From contig NZ_PSYW01000002.1 of the NCBI RefSeq assembly GCF_003383095.1, positions 744,001 through 808,000 of the forward strand: a DNA stretch of 64,000 bases, written 5' to 3'. This document shows positions 61,074 through 64,000 of the stretch, piece after piece. The stretch comes from Haloferax sp. Atlit-12N (GTDB taxonomy: Archaea; Halobacteriota; Halobacteria; Halobacteriales; Haloferacaceae). The position numbers and the translations under genes were made by a program. The notes beneath the pieces are model-generated. The model was not told the DNA's origin and ran no database searches. It saw only the letters and a program-made list of their open reading frames with translations. Position 1 is the first letter of the stretch. Each line of letters begins with the position of its first letter.

Positions 61074-61757
61074 TCAATCGCCGTGTCCCGTCTGCAGAAC
61101 CGTCGACTCGATCGTGTCCAGAAGGCCAGCGATATCGACATCTTGGTACGGTGCGAAGCTCACGGAATACAAGGTTCCATCCGAATCTTGGGCAATGAGT
61201 AGTGCTTCCGGGTCGAAGAAGTACACCTGTGCCCAGCACTGTTTATTTGGGATATTCAGATCAAGATTAACGCGTTGGAACGCCAGTTCTCGGGCACCGT
61301 CTGTCAGTTCCTGTTCTGTGTACTCGGCGAGCGCGTCATCATCGGCGTACAAGAGCCTGGCCGCATCTCCGTCGTACATACCGACGAACCGGAGTTTGTC
61401 TCTGAGTAGTTGAGTTACTGCTTCGACGAGTCGGCTGCTTGTTTCAGTCGTCGAGTTGGTGACCTGCCACTCCAAATGTAAAATGTCAGAACGGATGTCC
61501 TCCCACGCCACCTCACCGAAGTCAGTCAGCCCGTAGTACCGCCCAACTGTTCGCTCTTCTGGTGCGTAGAGTTCAACGATGTCCTCGTCACGTAACTCCG
61601 AAACCGCCCTGGAGATATGTGAGCGTTGGAGTTCCGTATTCTCGGCAAGTTCGGTCGGAGTCGCGAGATTGGCTCTCGCCAGCCCTTTTAGCACGTGTTT
61701 TCGGTATTTGGAACTAAGAACGAACGAGCGTGCCGCTTCGATCCTGTCTCGTTCCAT
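61074..61757 (-). CDS. Winged-helix regulator with a sensory C-terminal domain
   Basis: 227 residues. Residues 10-75 form an ArsR/MarR-like winged helix (SSKYRKHVLKGLARANLATPTELAENTELQRSHISRAVSELRDEDIVELY). The C-terminal 130 residues form an unrecognised alpha/beta domain (VGMYDGDAARLLYADDDALAEY...). It is divergent to the KaiC-like ATPase with about 110 bases between, suggesting it may control that gene. Confidence 0.75.
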   Translation of the reverse strand: MERDRIEAARSFVLSSKYRKHVLKGLARANLATPTELAENTELQRSHISRAVSELRDEDIVELYAPEERTVGRYYGLTDFGEVAWEDIRSDILHLEWQVTNSTTETSSRLVEAVTQLLRDKLRFVGMYDGDAARLLYADDDALAEYTEQELTDGARELAFQRVNLDLNIPNKQCWAQVYFFDPEALLIAQDSDGTLYSVSFAPYQDVDIAGLLDTIESTVLQTGHGD

Positions 61758-61866
61758 TATCTCACATACAGAGAGCCGGCGTTATAGGACATTTGTTGGT
61801 TTCTCTGCACGTGTGTACCATTCCGGTACCAGAACGAATATACTCTCCTGTCCAGAGATAGAAATA

Positions 61867-63306
61867 ATGGATAGCATCAGTTCAGGTATCCCCGGGTTGG
61901 ACTCAGTTCTTCATGGAGGGTTTGCCAGGGGAAGAATGTATCTGGTGAGAGGAGAGCCAGGCGCCGGAAAATCTCTACTTGGTGCACACTTCCTCGAAGC
62001 GGGCCTCGAAGCGGGCGAATCGGTAGTCTATATGCACGGTGAAGAATCGAAAACGAACGTTTTGCTGAATGCGGAGCAGGTCAGCATCGACATTTCCGAT
62101 GCGCATTTTCTCGACCTCGGCCCGGAAACTGAGTTTTTCACCGAAGACCAATCGTACGATCTCGTCGAGCCGGGTGATGTGCAATCGGAACGATTCACAG
62201 AAGACATCATGCAAGCGATCGAGGAGCACGACCCGTCACGCATACTCATCGATCCGATAACGCAGCTCAAGTATATCGAGACAGACCAGTACCAGTACCG
62301 CAAGCGCCTCCTGTCGCTCATGCGGTATCTCCGTGACCGAGAGACGACAGTCGTCGGGACGCTCACGACTCGAAGTGACGACAGCGGGAACTGGCCGGAA
62401 GACGCGGAGTCGCTGAGTGACGGACTCCTCGATCTCACAAATGGAACGACTGGACGCCGATTCGAAGTGAAGAAACACCGCGGGCTCGGTCACGAGAGTG
62501 GCTCACACGGACTTGAGATACGCGCGCAGGGGCTCGAAGTGTATCCACGGATCGTCCCCCAACAGCGAACGACACCGTTCGATCCGAGCGTTCTCTCTTC
62601 GGGGAACGACAATCTCGATGCACTGCTGGGAGGCGGTATCAGAGAGGGCTCTGTGACGTTCATTAGCGGTCCAAGCGGCGTCGGGAAAACGACGACTGGA
62701 ACACAGTTCCTACACGGCGTTGCCAACCAAGGCAACCCCGCCCTCGGGTTCCTCTTCGAGGAGTCGACAGACCAGTTCAGCTACCGTGCTGAAAACCTCG
62801 GGACACCTGTCGGAGACCTCGTCGAACACGGGTTGTTGGAGCTACACGAGATCGAACCGCTTGTACGCTCACCCGAAGAGTTCGCGCAACTCGTGCTCGA
62901 TGCCGTTGAACGACAGCGTCCAGATGTCGTGCTAATCGATGGCATTGCAGGCTACAAGATGTCGATTCGGGGCGATGATATGCAACTCGTCCGGCGGCTT
63001 CATACGCTCACACGGACGTTGAAACAACGAGGTATCTCGGTCATCATCACAGACGAGGTTGGCAGAGTCACCGGCGTTGAGTCGCCGACGAGCGCAGGAG
63101 CCAGCTATCTGGCGGACAACGTCGTGTTTCTGTCGTATGTCCAGCAGGCAGGAGGGATGGAACGAATGATTGGCGTACTGAAAAAGCGCCTCGGCGATTT
63201 CGATAACCAGTTTCACCGGTTCACGATCGAAGATGCACAGGGGTTGCAACTGCACGGGCCCTTTGAGACGGCCCCGGACATCACCCGCGGGATCTTCGAC
63301 GAGTAA
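61867..63306 (+). CDS. KaiC-like two-domain RecA-superfamily ATPase
   Basis: 479 residues from ATG 61867; the frame is open upstream only as a shadow. Two RecA/KaiC domains are present: the first with GEPGAGKS and MHGEES, the second with GPSGVGKTT and LFEEST. Walker B-type strands RILIDPITQ and VVLIDGIAG follow each. This is the KaiC/RadA-like signalling ATPase class of haloarchaea, usually paired with PAS sensors. It ends 31 bases before the PAS-sensor gene, so the two are probably co-transcribed. Confidence 0.9.
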   Translation: MDSISSGIPGLDSVLHGGFARGRMYLVRGEPGAGKSLLGAHFLEAGLEAGESVVYMHGEESKTNVLLNAEQVSIDISDAHFLDLGPETEFFTEDQSYDLVEPGDVQSERFTEDIMQAIEEHDPSRILIDPITQLKYIETDQYQYRKRLLSLMRYLRDRETTVVGTLTTRSDDSGNWPEDAESLSDGLLDLTNGTTGRRFEVKKHRGLGHESGSHGLEIRAQGLEVYPRIVPQQRTTPFDPSVLSSGNDNLDALLGGGIREGSVTFISGPSGVGKTTTGTQFLHGVANQGNPALGFLFEESTDQFSYRAENLGTPVGDLVEHGLLELHEIEPLVRSPEEFAQLVLDAVERQRPDVVLIDGIAGYKMSIRGDDMQLVRRLHTLTRTLKQRGISVIITDEVGRVTGVESPTSAGASYLADNVVFLSYVQQAGGMERMIGVLKKRLGDFDNQFHRFTIEDAQGLQLHGPFETAPDITRGIFDE

Positions 63307-63337
63307 GTTGTCCACGACTGTTTGACGATCCTCACTA

Positions 63338-64000
63338 ATGTTTGAGACGAGACACAACGAGACAACGGTTCAGTTGCTCGTGAGTGGTGAACAAGACCAA
63401 TCAGCGATTCGAGAGCTACTGCTGTCGGAGTACGACATCATCGTCGACGACGAGATTCGACCTGCGTCGTGCTACCTGATCGAAGACCGTCTCCTCCCGG
63501 AATACGGTCCGAGGCTATTAGATCGAAAACAGGCCGAACATCCGACGTTTTGTCCGGTCGTGGTGATCAAGCGTCAGGACTCATCGTTCAGCCTCGGAGG
63601 TACACAGCAGATGTGGCAGCGAGAGCAGGCCGTCGTCGACGATATCGTCGCTGCACCAATTGACGAGCAGGTCCTCAACTATCGTCTCAAAAACCTCTGT
63701 ATCCGACGGGTGCAATCTCGAAAGCTCACGACTCAGTACGAAAAAATCGAAGAGCGGTACGAACGACTGTTCGAGTCCGCAGAAGAGGCCATCATCGTCG
63801 TCGACATCGAGTCGAACGAGATTGTCGAGTGCAACAGGGCAGCCTGCGAACTCTTCGGCTACTCCGAGTTCGAACTACAGCGATTTGACCCGTCGGACGT
63901 CATCCAGTTCGAAGACGGCTGTGGGTTCACCGGCCTCACCGAACGCGTCTTCCAACAGGATGCTGGCGTCACGAAGACGCTCGTCTGTACGACACGGTGG
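63338..64000 (+). CDS. PAS-domain sensor protein (3' truncated by window)
   Basis: 221 codons from ATG 63338 to the window end. The first 110 residues resemble a receiver-like domain (QLLVSGEQDQSAIRELLLSEYDIIV; VVVIKRQDSS), and a coiled linker (LTTQYEKIEERYERLFESA) leads into a PAS domain (EEAIIVVDIESNEIVECNRA, then CELFGYSEFEL). The rest would be more PAS domains and a kinase or HTH output. Likely works with the KaiC-like ATPase in a signalling pair. Confidence 0.85.
   Translation, partial: MFETRHNETTVQLLVSGEQDQSAIRELLLSEYDIIVDDEIRPASCYLIEDRLLPEYGPRLLDRKQAEHPTFCPVVVIKRQDSSFSLGGTQQMWQREQAVVDDIVAAPIDEQVLNYRLKNLCIRRVQSRKLTTQYEKIEERYERLFESAEEAIIVVDIESNEIVECNRAACELFGYSEFELQRFDPSDVIQFEDGCGFTGLTERVFQQDAGVTKTLVCTTRW

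Noticed and set aside
61579-61866. Upstream extension of the KaiC-like gene
   Set aside because: It runs antisense through the divergent regulator gene; the conserved KaiC start is MDSISSGIPGLDS at 61867.
1-64000. CRISPR arrays, rRNA and tRNA genes
   Set aside because: No regularly spaced identical repeats of CRISPR length, and no rRNA- or tRNA-like conserved stretches were recognised by eye; a covariance-model scan was not possible.

Overview
The window comes from a halophilic archaeon (class Halobacteria). Most of it is GC-rich with very acidic proteins, Tat-type RR signals on exported proteins, many leaderless genes (TATA-like box about 25-30 bases before the start codon), a type IV pilin with an archaeal H-domain, a TFS-like zinc-ribbon protein, DUF7344 and bacterio-opsin-activator-type HTH regulators, and IS1341-type TnpB. 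The genus cannot be fixed from the sequence alone. No rRNA, tRNA, CRISPR array or replication origin was recognised.

Layout. 0-24 kb is mostly ordinary chromosome with accessory patches: the 3' part of a heparinase-like lyase gene, an MNT-HEPN toxin-antitoxin pair (2.1-3.3 kb), a flavin-dependent halogenase-like gene with a likely operator and regulator (3.8-6.4 kb), a Tat-exported beta-propeller protein, a DUF234-type ATPase, an IS1341-type remnant next to a MazF-type toxin-antitoxin pair (11.7-12.8 kb), small membrane proteins and HTH regulators, a PQQ-like propeller protein, a sensor kinase, a TFS-like protein and a BCCT transporter.

23.6-45.4 kb is a surface-glycan region. It starts with a sugar-nucleotide epimerase and ends with an AglJ/AglD-type glycosyltransferase. 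Between them lies rearranged DNA (duplicated epimerase 3' end, two glycosyltransferase stumps, intact TnpB, free-standing homing endonuclease, repressor-like winged-helix genes with repeat operators), then a clearly AT-rich block (31.8-44.1 kb). That block holds three GT4 glycosyltransferases, four alkaline-phosphatase-superfamily 'sulfatases' that lack the formylglycine Cys, a polytopic membrane protein and a Wzx-like flippase. The genes look like a strain-variable glycan or glycoprotein cassette gained by transfer.

45.5-64 kb returns to GC-rich sequence: a DUF457-like membrane hydrolase, a pilin, a sugar-acid catabolic operon (zinc dehydrogenase, ABC importer, galactonate dehydratase-like enzyme) with a divergent IclR regulator, two Tat-lipoprotein siderophore-binding proteins each behind a palindromic iron box, a quinone-reductase-like enzyme, and a signalling group (HTH regulator, two-domain KaiC-like ATPase, PAS sensor running off the window).

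The most promising unexplained items are the Thr/Ser-nucleophile 'sulfatase' glycan cassette, the halogenase with its operator, a HEPN protein whose catalytic His is Lys, and a 12-bp phased repeat with a switch-like hairpin pair in front of a small winged-helix gene.
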